Counted from the first letter of the stretch, positions 1 through 6,425 are shown. The stretch is 11,201 bases of DNA from Baffinella frigidus (GCA_026770585.1 MU646359.1:578519-589719); one strand, 5' to 3'. The notes: a model not told the origin generated them from the sequence alone. A program made the numbers and translations.

Positions 1-66
1 AAGAAGAAGAAGAAGAAGAAGAAGAAGAAGAAAGAAAAAAGAAAAGAAGAAAAAGAAAAAAAGAGA
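1..66. repeat. GAA-type microsatellite
   Basis: Nearly pure AAG triplets for about 30 bases, decaying into A-rich purine sequence. It is purine-only on this strand to about position 66. No coding sense is proposed. Confidence 0.95.
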
Positions 67-147
67 TACGCACCGATCCCCGCGCAGCGGCCACTTCATA
101 GCGAGGTTCGAAACGTCCGCCGCGACGTACGCCACGAGACACTGCAC

Positions 148-262
<115 letters not shown>

Positions 263-263
263 A

Positions 264-529
264 CAGGTTATGATCAAGACAAACAGGTTATGACTTCATC
301 GCGAGGTTCGAAACGTCCGCCGCGACGTAAGCCACCAGACACTGCACGCGCGAGAGAGAGCGAGAGAGCGAGAGAGCGAGAGAGCGAGAGAGAGAGAGAG
401 AGAGCGAGCGAGAGAGAGAGAGAGAGAGAGGGAAACAGGTTATGATCAACGTACGCCACGAGACCCTGCACGCGCGAGAGAGAACACAGGTTATGAAAAA
501 TGGAAACAGGTTATGGCCAACAGGTTATG
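264..529. repeat. Six copies of CAGGTTATG
   Basis: Exact 9-mers lie at 264-272, 284-292, 436-444, 487-495, 507-515 and 521-529, most preceded by AAA or AA. They sit directly after the GA tracts and cluster at 487-529. All are in the same orientation, which argues for tandem duplication rather than independent sites. Confidence 0.85.
350..432. repeat. GA/GAGC microsatellite (second tract)
   Basis: A GA run with interspersed GAGAGC units, following the second copy of the 57-bp repeat. The open frame on the reverse strand across 274-471 is a low-complexity Leu-Ser artefact of this tract. Confidence 0.93.
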
Positions 530-591
530 ATAGGATGGCGGAGGGGAGGAGGCTGTGTCGAAATGGTGGCGTTCAAATGGACAAGATACTA

Positions 592-915
592 GTACAAACG
601 GTTTAGATGGACTGTATCCGTGAAGCCCCCGGTGGCTGCTAAGTGGTGGGCGGGTAGGGAGCAAGGCCACTTAAGGAGAATTCGGCCACATTGGTGAGCC
701 CAACTGAGAGGGAGAGCGAGACCTTGAGGGCGAGTGTCGGGTCGAAGAGAGTGAGCACCGGCACGAGGTAATGCAGCACCTGATCACGCCACATGCCCAC
801 CACATTTCAGATTAACTTAAACAGAGAAACTGACGCGAAGTGGACGCGGTCAGGCGTCCACTTAGCAGCCACCGGGGGCTTCACGGACACAGTCCATCTA
901 AACGATTTGTACCAG
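592..915. mobile_element. Foldback element with 55-bp arms and GT...AG ends
   Basis: The left arm 592-646 is the reverse complement of 858-912 with only about two mismatches. The arms enclose about 211 bp with no recognisable content. The element begins GTACAAAC and ends TTTGTACCAG, so its termini look like an intron donor and acceptor. A diverged direct copy of the right arm and the sequence beyond it is at 6485-6605. No target-site duplication is visible. It could be a MITE, an introner-like element, or an ordinary inverted duplication. Confidence 0.7.
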
Positions 916-976
916 AATCTTATCCATGTGCATTGGATTCTAACCGCATTTTCCCCGGATATCCGGAGGGGGGGGG
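858..976 (+). repeat. Dispersed repeat, copy 1 (second copy at 6485-6605)
   Basis: This 119-bp stretch (CCACTTAGCAGCCACC through TTTTCCCCGGATATCCGG) matches 6485-6605 closely, except for a diverged block around 928-938. In one forward frame both copies read HLAATGGFTDTVHLND and later LTAFSP. Three of the third-base differences in that frame are synonymous, but the open frames around it differ and no gene is claimed. The stretch overlaps the right arm of the 592-915 foldback. Confidence 0.7.
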
Positions 977-1080
977 ACTCGGCCGCTGCTGAGTGGCAGG
1001 ACGTGTTGCTTTACAGGAGGCGCCCCCGTAACATGGTTGACTAATTTGAACTTGGTCTGGTACAACGCCTGCTCGGATTA

Positions 1081-1268
1081 CAGTCCACCTACCCTAACAC
1101 AGGCTACCGTAACACATACTTACCCTCCACACATACTCCTTCGGCCGCCCCCCGATTTCCCCCTGCAAGGAAGTATGCCTGAAGGGTGGACACCATAACG
1201 CATACCTACCCTCCACACATACTCAATCAGTCCGGCCCCGACGGGTATGTGTTAGGGTAGGTCCACTG
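1081..1268. repeat. Inverted repeat with internal direct repeats
   Basis: CAGTCCACCTACCCTAACAC at 1081-1100 pairs with 1248-1268 with two mismatches. Inside, a 29-bp direct repeat occurs at 1110-1138 and 1196-1224, differing at two bases. The 1248-1268 arm can also pair with 1104-1120. It may be a small MITE; no target-site duplication is seen. From here to 1515 I see only AT-rich sequence with no feature. Confidence 0.6.
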
Positions 1269-1514
1269 TAGTAGAGCGTTTGCGGTAACTGTTGTCCGTT
1301 TTCTAGTTCGAGTTTTCAAGTTTCCGAAAGTTTTAAAATGGTGTGTAAAGGTCGTAGAACACCTTAAATGGACACTTCTGGTACAAATCATCTACCACAC
1401 ACACCTGAAATTAGTCAACAGTTGCGGGACGCTCGGGATGTCACAAGTGGGAATTTCACACGCAACGTTTCGCGCTAAAATTGTTTCGTGGTACCAAAAA
1501 ACATTGTAGCGCCC

Positions 1515-1547
1515 ACGAAGGGCTCCAATTCTGATGGAGCCCTTCGT
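1515..1547. repeat. 13-bp perfect hairpin
   Basis: ACGAAGGGCTCCA at 1515-1527 pairs perfectly with TGGAGCCCTTCGT at 1535-1547 across a 7-nt loop. It could fold in RNA. No T-run follows and no gene lies beside it, so a terminator role is not supported. Confidence 0.8.
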
Positions 1548-1589
1548 AGTTCTCCCCCGAGGCCGCGCCAGGTGCGGGAGTGAGAAGAT

Positions 1590-1658
1590 AGGACCCCCCC
1601 TAGGCCCCTACTGCCTACCGTAGGCAATACCGTAGCTTAACTACCCGACCCCCCCTTC
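1590..1658. mobile_element. Half copy of the GATAACGGAC-type foldback family
   Basis: The stretch from the CCCCCCCTAGG block through GCCTACCGTAGGCAATACCG to TTAACTACCCGA matches the right half of the element at 3736-3907. No left half precedes it, so it is a truncated copy. It runs into a pyrimidine-rich tract. Confidence 0.6.
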
Positions 1659-1731
1659 CCTCGCCCCCCCCACCCTCCTCCACCTCCCTCCACCCTCCGC
1701 CACCCTTCCTCCACCTTCATCCACCTTGCTT
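1646..1731. repeat. Polypyrimidine tract of CCACCCT/CCTCCAC units
   Basis: C-rich, imperfect repetition of CCTCCACC and CCACCCT between a truncated foldback and the next hairpin element. The opposite strand is G-rich. Confidence 0.75.
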
Positions 1732-1857
1732 CTACAGGGGTACCTCGCTCATAAGAAAACGCCCCCCCCTAGGTCCCTACAGTAGGGCTATGCCTAGGGC
1801 CCTATGGTGGTCCTAGGGGGGGGGGGGCGTTTTCTTATGAGCGAGGTACCCCTGTAG
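1732..1857. mobile_element. Near-perfect foldback MITE, 126 bp
   Basis: The left arm 1732-1773 (CTACAGGGGTACCTCGCTCA onward) is the reverse complement of 1812-1857 apart from the length of a G run. The 38-bp centre holds CCCTACAGTAGGG and CCTAGGGCCCTA, which resemble the palindromic core shared with other families here. No target-site duplication is clear. Confidence 0.8.
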
Positions 1858-1942
1858 CGCTGCCTCACTTGGGTTCAAAACCTGTGGTCAAGTCGGCATT
1901 CTGGGGGGTTGGAACAACTCCTAGCCCTGCCTCAGTTAATCT

Positions 1943-2112
1943 CATATGAAAACGGTTTTGATTTAAAACCTTGGAAATCAATGAAAATTACTGCACGGAT
2001 GCTTTAGTATTACTACTAATATGAAACCTTGGAAATCAATTAAAATTACTACATCATGGTGTGTAGAAAACTTCATTACCCAAAAGTTTTAAATTAAAAC
2101 CGATTTCATATG
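1943..2112. mobile_element. AT-rich inverted repeat inside the composite element
   Basis: CATATGAAAACGGTTTTGAT (1943 onward, 27-bp arm) pairs with 2086-2112 with two mismatches. Within it, AAACCTTGGAAATCAAT followed by AAAATTACT occurs twice as a direct repeat near 1966 and 2025. Non-autonomous, no coding sequence. Confidence 0.7.
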
Positions 2113-2126
2113 AAATCTGGGCTCTT

Positions 2127-2183
2127 GGAATAAATCTAGATGCTCTTCGGAATAAATCTATGGAATAAATCTAGATGCTCTTC
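2127..2183. repeat. 22-bp tandem repeat, 2.6 copies
   Basis: GGAATAAATCTAGATGCTCT plus TC occurs at 2127-2148 and 2162-2183, with a truncated unit at 2149-2161 between them. A local tandem duplication. Confidence 0.9.
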
Positions 2184-2242
2184 GTACTGGAGCGTTTGTA
2201 CGGGTGTCCTGATCTAACTGTCTGTAATGAGGAGCCCAGATT

Positions 2243-2382
2243 TTATCCGGGGAAACCTATTTTTCCTTAGTTTGATGGTAAGGAAAATTACTACATAAAT
2301 GCTTTAATATCACTAATAAGAACGAATTGTGTAGTAATTTTCCTTGCCATCAAACTAAAGAAAAATAGGTTTCCCCGGATAA
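2243..2382. mobile_element. MITE, TTATCCGGGG family, copy 1 (140 bp)
   Basis: The termini TTATCCGGGGAAACC and its reverse complement bound two arms of about 53 bp (2243-2295 and 2330-2382) with very few mismatches. The AT-rich centre reads CTTTAATATCACTAATAAG. The same length and sequence are found at 9933-10072. Only GATT is shared between the two flanks, so a full target duplication is not evident here. Non-autonomous; no transposase. Confidence 0.88.
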
Positions 2383-2428
2383 GATTGACTGAGGCAGAGC
2401 TAGAACGCCGCGAAATTTCGAGTGACAC

Positions 2429-2591
2429 GGAGCCCGGTCTCGCCAAACTAGACTGATACACAGGTTAGTCGTAAAACTCCCGAAAATGAAGGTAGTTTCG
2501 CCTACGGCATTGCCTAGGACCTCCTACCGTAGGCCGAGGGCTCGTAGGAAAGGAGGTCCTAGGAGCCCGGTCTCACCAAAGTAGACTGAGA
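2429..2591. repeat. Direct repeat flanking a short hairpin
   Basis: A 30-bp sequence starting GGAGCCCGGTCTC occurs at 2429-2458 and 2562-2591 with about three mismatches. Between them CCTAGGACCTCCT at 2513-2525 pairs perfectly with 2551-2563, and the loop contains CCTACCGTAGG. The direct repeats could be remnants of duplication around an inserted foldback. Confidence 0.7.
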
Positions 2592-2607
2592 TAGAGGTAG
2601 AGCGAAA

Positions 2608-2748
2608 TTGTCCGGGGAAACCTAGTTTTCTTGCATTTTGTTTCCAATGAAAATTACTACACGAATGCTTTAATATTACTAGTAAGAACGAATTGTGTAG
2701 TGATTTTCATTGCCATCAAATGAAAGGAAAATAGGTTTCCCCGGAGAA
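2608..2748. mobile_element. MITE, TTATCCGGGG family, copy 2 (diverged)
   Basis: It starts TTGTCCGGGGAAACC and ends CCCCGGAGAA, with the same AT-rich centre as the copy at 2243 (GCTTTAATATTACTAGTAAG). The arms carry more mismatches than the other two copies, suggesting greater age. No target-site duplication is seen. Confidence 0.8.
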
Positions 2749-2846
2749 GAACCCGGGAAGACTTGTCCGATTCTTGTGTGTCGAGGTTCCGAGGTTTTGA
2801 GGTTATTTCTACCAGGAAATCAATTTGTAGAGAGACGTAGAGGGGA

Positions 2847-3035
2847 CCACACGAGGTTGCTAGAGGGGCCTATTTAAAACCGTTTGCTTTTACAAGTGGG
2901 CATTTGTGCAGTAACTTTCGTGAGGTTGGTCACGTAGCTCTGCGAAATTAGCACAGTCACGAGGTTGGTTACGTTATCCTGGTACAAAGTTTTACAACCC
3001 CACATGTAATTAGGATCCTCCAGCATTCTCGAGAG
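2847..3035 (-). mobile_element. MITE, GCTAGAGGGGCC family, copy 1
   Basis: The core TGCTAGAGGGGCCTATTT begins at 2858 and a degraded inverse ends at 3025. Read on the reverse strand, the interior matches the element at 9435-9625 (TGTACCAGGATAA, AAAGTTACTGCACAAATGCC). The arms are more decayed than in the second copy. Outer CCACACGAG and CTCGAGAG extend the inverted ends. Confidence 0.75.
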
Positions 3036-3057
3036 GGGAGGGGGCGCGACAGAGAGC

Positions 3058-3177
3058 CCGAGTTTCCGTTACCTTATCCGTATGAACCCCCCTATGCCCC
3101 TACGGGCTGCCTACCGTAGGGTTCTAGGTCTTATCGCTTAGGGGTTATTCAAACCCCCTTCGAAGTCCGCAGTGTGG
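3058..3177 (+). mobile_element. CCACACAGCGG-family MITE, 5'-truncated
   Basis: It carries the family core: TTTCCGTTACCTTATCCG, CTACGGGCTGCCTACCGTAG and TCTTATCGCTTAGGGGTT. It keeps the right terminus CTTCGAAGTCCGCAGTGTGG. The left terminus is replaced by GGGGAGGGGGCGCGACAGAG, a sequence that also appears at about 3319-3338. Confidence 0.75.
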
Positions 3178-3202
3178 TAGATGGCCTTGCCGTACCGTAC
3201 CC

Positions 3203-3589
3203 GTGCAGGAGCTTCAAGCGTCAAATGTCAATTCTGTGTGCCAGTTTTCTTCGTTTCTGCCCCAAAAGTGGCCGATGTGCGGTACAAATAATAGCTGGGC
3301 TTCTTCGAGGCCTGTGCGGGGAGGGGGCGCGACAGAGGCGGGGTTGCTGGCCGAGGAGACGAAGGAGAGGAAATCGTCCAACGGCTCCAACGCCGCCTGC
3401 ACCCCAATAACCTGTGGAAAGCAGTTGAGCGATTTATCAGACAACCGCCAAGAGTCAACAGCGAGAGAGTTGACTGAATTCTCCCGACGGGTCCTCCTCG
3501 CTCGACGCAGGAGGCTCGCAGAGGAGCCTCCGGCCAGACCACGCAGCCCCAGGGGCGCAGTGCGAGTTTTCGTTACCTTATCCGTATGA
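3203..3589 (+). CDS. Coding-like stretch, product unknown
   Basis: This 128-codon frame begins at a GTG, so the start is not meaningful for a eukaryote; it is better viewed as a possible exon. Between about 3327 and 3400 nearly every codon ends in G or C (GEAxLLAEETKERK-like acidic and basic residues, then SSNGSNAAC), which is the strongest third-base bias in this part of the window. The segment encoding AACTPITCGKQLSDL is duplicated at 3677-3721 behind a good splice acceptor. The tail (LARRRRLAEEPPARP) is Arg-rich. The last 26 bases overlap a MITE. I recognise no domain; it may be a pseudo-exon. Confidence 0.3.
   Translation: MQELQASNVNSVCQFSSFLPQKWPMCGTNNSWASSRPVRGGGATEAGLLAEETKERKSSNGSNAACTPITCGKQLSDLSDNRQESTARELTEFSRRVLLARRRRLAEEPPARPRSPRGAVRVFVTLSV
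3391..3435 (+). repeat. 45-bp coding-like duplication, copy 1
   Basis: CGCCGCCTGCACCCCAATAA onward is 44/45 identical to 3677-3721. The single difference (ACC versus ACT) is a synonymous Thr codon change in the frame reading AACTPITCGKQLSDL. The two copies are 286 bp apart with a MITE copy between them. Confidence 0.85.
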
Positions 3590-3653
3590 ACCCCCCTATG
3601 CCCCTACGGGTTGTCTACCGTAGGGTTCTAGGTCCCATCGCTTAGGGGTTATT
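3564..3653 (+). mobile_element. CCACACAGCGG-family MITE core, both termini missing
   Basis: The family core GAGTTTTCGTTACCTTATCC, GGTTGTCTACCGTAGGG and TCGCTTAGGGGTTATT is present, but neither CCACACAGCGG terminus is found. It lies between the two 45-bp duplicated segments. Confidence 0.75.
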
Positions 3654-3658
3654 AGAGA

Positions 3659-3721
3659 GACTCTCTCTTTTTCCAGCGCCGCCTGCACTCCAATAACCTG
3701 TGGAAAGCAGTTGAGCGATTT
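3659..3721 (+). pseudogene. Splice-acceptor-like tract and second copy of the coding-like segment
   Basis: A pyrimidine tract, CTCTCTCTTTTTCCAG, ends in AG at 3675-3676, which is a textbook 3' splice site. It is followed at once by the 45-bp repeat of 3391-3435 (3677-3721). The frame continues as LSVSDILRITD and stops inside the neighbouring foldback element. This could be a duplicated exon start or a fossil of one; no matching donor was identified. Confidence 0.4.
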
Positions 3722-3735
3722 GAGCGTTTCGGATA

Positions 3736-3907
3736 TTCTTAGGATAACGGACTGAAAACCGGGTAGTTAAGCCTACGGTATTGCCTACGGTAGGCCGTAG
3801 GGCCCTAGGGGGGGTCCTATGAAACATGAGGTCCTAGGGGCCCTACGGTCTACCGTATGCAATACCGTAGGCCTAACTACCCGAAATTCTGTCCGTTATC
3901 TTATGAA
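3736..3907. mobile_element. Foldback MITE, GATAACGGAC family, 172 bp
   Basis: The ends TTCTTAGGATAACGGAC and its inverse (3891-3907) bound arms that pair almost to the centre near 3822. The order along each arm is GATAACGGAC, GGGTAGTTAAGCC, TACGGTATTGCCTACGG, CCCTAGGGG. A related right arm is at 10768-10909 and a half copy at 1590-1658. No target duplication is clear. Confidence 0.82.
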
Positions 3908-4042
3908 CATAGATTCTGTGCGCGGATTAGTTATCGTCCACGTACAAAACTGCGTGGGTTCGCAATATGCAGCCCATTTCTTTCAAACCATCTGCCTCTG
4001 TGAAACTCCTCACTTCTTCCATCTGGCAATGCCTTGTTTGAT

Positions 4043-4226
4043 GGTACTTACACGTAGGAGAAATAACTTATTTGATGGTACTTACAAGTAGAAGACGAGG
4101 GAGACCCCTCGTCTTCTACTTGATGTACTGGAATCGCAGTACATCGCCTTGAAAATCTGCCCAAGAAAAGGTCCAATTTGCCTCAGATTTCCCTCCGGGG
4201 TGGTGTGGTACTTACAAGTAGGAGAC
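4043..4226 (+). repeat. Three copies of GGTACTTACAMGTAGRAGA
   Basis: The motif GGTACTTACACGTAGGAGA at about 4043 recurs near 4077 (GGTACTTACAAGTAGAAGA) and 4207 (GGTACTTACAAGTAGGAGA). The first two are preceded by TTTGATGGTAC. The second copy merges into the hairpin at 4085-4122. The role is unknown. Confidence 0.75.
4085..4145. repeat. Two adjacent perfect hairpins
   Basis: A 17-bp perfect stem (CAAGTAGAAGACGAGGG, 4085-4101, with 4106-4122) has a 4-nt loop. It is followed immediately by a 9-bp stem, GATGTACTG (4122-4130), with CAGTACATC (4137-4145). The stems abut, sharing base 4122. Neither is followed by a T-run. Confidence 0.88.
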
Positions 4227-4232
4227 GGGGGA

Positions 4233-4296
4233 GACGAACCCAACCAATTGGGTTGGGTTCGTCAACTAACTTTCGTCTCGAGACGAAAGTTAGTTG
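4233..4296. repeat. Hairpin plus 34-bp perfect palindrome, abutting
   Basis: GACGAACCCAACC (4233-4245) pairs perfectly with 4251-4263 around a 5-nt loop. Starting at the shared base 4263, CAACTAACTTTCGTCTC continues as a 34-bp palindrome to 4296 with no spacer at all (centre CTCGAG at 4277-4282). Long spacerless palindromes are unstable in many hosts. The surrounding 4300-4628 holds no feature I can support. Confidence 0.9.
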
Positions 4297-4628
4297 CTGG
4301 CACCAGACACGCTCCCCCCGACGAAGCACGCGCGCGCCCTCCCACCCTCCCACCATCTCTAGGGAGACCAAGTTGCTTTGGGGATCCCTTTGATTTGCAC
4401 TGGAGCTCCTCGAAATCCGACAGGCTCCAGTAGCGCGCGTTCCATCAAGTTGCCTCTCGAAAACCCTCGCTGCCGTCTTTCTGGCAGAGGGAGCTTCGAC
4501 GATCGGGCCACATTGCAAACGAGAGCGAGGCCATAGCTGGACCCCAGCGGTCTGGTGTGTAGAATGCTCACAGCACAGAACTGCTGTAGAACCCGGAAGG
4601 AGCCAGGTCGAGGGGGGTTCTCGCTCCC

Positions 4629-4778
4629 ATGGCGGGCTACTTTGTGCGGAGGGAGAGGACCGTTTCGATCGACCAGCCCTTCTCGAGGAACTGGAGAGGG
4701 CCCTCCATCCCGTCTTCGTTCTACGAGCGCCGACGCCTCCTGAGATCCGCACACGCGGGCGCAAATTCGAAATCCTTG
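4629..4778 (+). CDS. Candidate exon 1 of an unrecognised gene
   Basis: An ATG in the context TCCCATGG opens a frame starting MAGYFVRRERTVSID with mostly G/C third positions up to about 4760. The protein is rich in Arg and Ser and matches no family I know. A GT at 4779-4780 would end the exon after exactly 50 codons, and the next candidate exon (from 4808) is then in phase. That would imply a 29-nt intron, which is too short for most eukaryotes, so a frameshift, a different splice pattern or chance are all open. The overlapping reverse-strand frames of 231 and 181 codons show no better bias. Confidence 0.28.
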
Positions 4779-4807
4779 GTGCTTGACTTTTTGCTTTTTG
4801 ATCGCAG

Positions 4808-5110
4808 ATCGGTCCGGGAAGGATGGCGCGGTCGCAAGCGGGCTTCTCAACGCTTGGGTCGCACGAGGACGATTCCATTTCGCGGCGTGAGGCTCAGAAT
4901 GCACTTGGCCATGTCGATCTCGCGCTGCCGCCCAACAAGGGCGCGCAGATCACCGTGCGCCACACGGCAGGGCTGGGCGTGTCGGCGGGCCAGGTGTCGG
5001 GGGGGGCGTTCGAGCATGGGTATCTCCATGCGGAAGCACGAGCGGGGCGGGCGGACCGGGTACACTTCCCACTGTTGCGCAGAACAGCGGCGATGCGTGT
5101 TAAATTCGGG
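4808..5110 (+). CDS. Candidate internal exon, product unknown
   Basis: The stretch follows a splice-acceptor-like tract (GACTTTTTGCTTTTTG then ATCGCAG, AG at 4806-4807) and ends at GTAGGT (5111), a fair donor. The span is 303 nt, exactly 101 codons, and open. Third positions are strongly G/C, clearest at 4880-5045, where it reads GHVDLALPPNKGAQITV and RHTAGLGVSAGQVSGG. This periodicity is the best coding signal outside the ankyrin pieces. An ATG lies at 4823, and the frame stays open to 5305 if unspliced, but the bias fades after about 5060. No domain is recognised. Confidence 0.38.
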
Positions 5111-5299
5111 GTAGGTCCCACCGTTTGGAGGTTCGCAATCTTGACAGGTTCAAGAACGTGTAGGTGTAGTGTCCTACAGACAAACGAACCATCCGTGCAA
5201 TGCACCCGACAGTCAGGGGCGAGGCAGGAGACCCTAAACCTCAACCAAGCCAGGAGGGCACAGGTGGGAATTTCAGAACGCGTTTCGTTTCGTGGAACT

Positions 5300-5350
5300 A
5301 ACTAACCCCCTAACCCCAAACCCCAACCCTACACCTTAAACCCTGTAGAA
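5300..5350. repeat. Degenerate telomere-like repeats
   Basis: Variants of CCCTAAA (CCCCTAA, CCCCAAA, CCTTAAA) follow a TTTCGTGGAACTAACTAA stretch. They are in the same orientation as the main array at 6832. Confidence 0.75.
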
Positions 5351-5429
5351 CGAAACCCAGTATAACACCCACCATTTCGTGATTTTATGGATATCCAATA
5401 AACTTCATAATTCAACCCAAGTACTGAAG

Positions 5430-5492
5430 ACGAAAACGAAACCCCGAACCCCAAACCGTAAAAACGAAAACGAAACCCCGAACCCGAAACCG
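5430..5492. repeat. Tandem GAAAACGAAACCCCGAACCC repeat
   Basis: Two copies of about 31 bp built from ACGAAAACGAAACCCCGAAC and CCCAAACCG-like heptamers. Similar CCCCGAA units form the higher-order repeat at the right edge of the window, so this is probably diverged telomere-type DNA. Confidence 0.75.
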
Positions 5493-5500
5493 CTTACTCT

Positions 5501-5550
5501 CAAGGTGGGGGAGATGGTGCGGCAACGGGTCGGGGAGGAGCGGGGGTATG
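5501..5550 (+). repeat. 50-bp dispersed repeat (GAGATGGTGCGRCARCGGG), copy 1
   Basis: Four near-identical copies lie at 5501-5550, 5689-5738, 6426-6475 and 6638-6687. In the same forward frame all read GEMVRQRVGEERG. Two variable positions are CGG/CGA and CAA/CAG, both synonymous, while the reverse strand would read a Pro-Leu-rich repeat. Copies 2 and 4 extend further, to GTACATG. This could be a fossil coding repeat or a simple duplication. Confidence 0.85.
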
Positions 5551-5688
5551 ATGATAGACCCAGGGTTGGTGGGGAGGTCACACGAGAGAGAAGATAATCT
5601 CGAGGGACCTACCCAGATTCGTATATCACCAAGAATACAACGTATACGAAGATAAACGCTCTTTCTTCTGTCACCCCGCAAGGTGGGG

Positions 5689-5742
5689 GAGATGGTGCGA
5701 CAGCGGGTCGGGGAGGAGCGGGGGCATGCAGGCGGGTACATG
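5689..5742 (+). repeat. 50-bp dispersed repeat, copy 2
   Basis: It reads CAAGGTGGGGGAGATGGTGC onward with the CGA and CAG variants, and continues GCATGCAGGCGGGTACATG as in copy 4. It is followed by a 100-bp stretch leading into the segmental repeat at 5838. Confidence 0.85.
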
Positions 5743-5837
5743 TGGCGCTGGTCGATTGCAGGCCCGCTAATTTTGGGCAGTGGGATGTGGATTCAGGGTT
5801 TGTTCCGCGAGTGCTGAAGCGCGGTGACAGGCTCACC

Positions 5838-6087
5838 AATCCTTCTGGAAGGACATGTACTAGCTCTGTCCCACTTGATTTCGTCTCATCATTAAAAACA
5901 TCTAGCCGTAGATGGACAGTCAATTTGTACTGGAGATCCTCCTTTAAAACTGATTATACCGGCTAAATGTTTTTAATGATGAGACGAAATCAAGTGGAAC
6001 AGAGCTAGATGTACGATGCCAACGGCATCCTCTCTACCGAACCCACGGAACCTTTGTCGGGGATCTCCTAAACCCTCAACCCTTTCA
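5838..6087 (+). repeat. Segmental repeat copy I, split by a MITE
   Basis: AATCCTTCTGGAAGGACATG (5838 onward) is the same as 6226-6248. After the MITE at 5861-6007 the sequence resumes at 6015 with GATGCCAACGGCATCC and continues to TCCTAAACCCTCAACCC, matching 6249-6318 with four substitutions and one missing C. The uninterrupted copy II shows the pre-insertion state. Confidence 0.88.
5861..6007. mobile_element. MITE, TAGCTCTG family, copy 1 (147 bp)
   Basis: The 48-bp arms 5861-5908 and 5960-6007 pair with two mismatches, starting TAGCTCTGTCCCACTTGATT. The flanks are CATGTAC (5854-5860) and GATGTAC (6008-6014), a 7-bp target duplication with one mismatch. The related empty site is at 6242-6248. 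The element contains TTTGTACTGG internally. It carries no coding sequence, so it depended on a transposase elsewhere. Confidence 0.92.
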
Positions 6088-6105
6088 GCTAAGTCAACCA
6101 GCTCA

Positions 6106-6202
6106 CCTAAGTCAACTTTCCCCTGTTTTCGTTTAGATGGACCTGGCCACTATGGACGGCATTTGACTTAAGGCGCTGGCTTTCAGGGGGAGTTGACTTA
6201 GG
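6106..6202. repeat. Inverted repeat CCTAAGTCAACT/AGTTGACTTAGG
   Basis: A 12-bp perfect stem (6106-6117 with 6191-6202) extends toward TTCCCCTG/CAGGGGG with minor mismatches. The right part belongs to the direct repeat 6127-6214. Confidence 0.65.
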
Positions 6203-6214
6203 CGAAATGTTCTG
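6127..6214 (+). repeat. 88-bp dispersed repeat, copy 1 (copy 2 at 8938-9024)
   Basis: TTTCGTTTAGATGGACCTG, TTTGACTTAAGGCGCTGGC and GGCGAAATGTTCTG are shared with 8938-9024 in the same order and orientation. Indels between the copies shift the frame, so the open frame in copy 2 is not conserved and not coding. Confidence 0.85.
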
Positions 6215-6318
6215 ACTCCGAGTGCAATCCTTCTGGAAGGACATGTACGATGCCCAACGGCATCCTCTCTACCAAACCCATGGAACCTTTTTCGGGGATC
6301 TCCTAAACCCTCAACCCT

Positions 6319-6421
6319 ATCCCTTAAGTGACCAGTAGGCTCATACGCCCTACCGTAGGGCCCTAGGAACTGCCTAGGACCTCTTGGCCGCCAAATTTGG
6401 AGGCATGGGCACTTAAGGGAT
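6319..6421. mobile_element. Small MITE with CCCTTAAGTG ends and 2-bp target duplication
   Basis: ATCCCTTAAGTG (6319-6330) is inverted at 6410-6421. The core contains CCCTACCGTAGGGCCCTAGG, shared with other families. Compared with copy III (ACCCTATACCGCAAGG), the insert is CCCTTAAG...CTTAAGGG with AT duplicated. A 2-bp TA/AT duplication would fit a Tc1/mariner-type mechanism, but this is inference from one event. Confidence 0.75.
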
Positions 6422-6425
6422 ACCG

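Larger units (their letters stand above)
1922..2402. mobile_element. Composite nested element with TAGCYCTGCCTCAGT ends
   Basis: The left end TAGCCCTGCCTCAGTTAATC is matched as a reverse complement at 2383-2402 with two mismatches, suggesting one 481-bp unit. Inside lie an inverted repeat at 1943-1969/2086-2112, a second at 2113-2124/2232-2243, a tandem repeat at 2127-2183 and a complete MITE at 2243-2382. Nested insertion is the simplest reading. The ends resemble the TAGCTCTG termini of elements at 5861 and 9632, so they may belong to one superfamily. Confidence 0.55.

Noticed and set aside
274-471. Reverse-strand Leu-Ser-rich open frame
   Set aside because: It is the translation of a GA microsatellite; low complexity and no codon structure.
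1515-1547. Rho-independent terminator
   Set aside because: Good stem but no T-run, no upstream gene, and bacterial-type termination is not expected here.
4183-4904. Long reverse-strand open frames of 231 and 181 codons
   Set aside because: They run through palindromes and antisense to a better forward candidate; no domain, and third-base bias is weaker than on the forward strand.
5742-5966. Forward open frame VDCRPANFGQWDVDSGF...
   Set aside because: Its second half lies inside a MITE; the first 40 codons are not supported by any copy or splice site.
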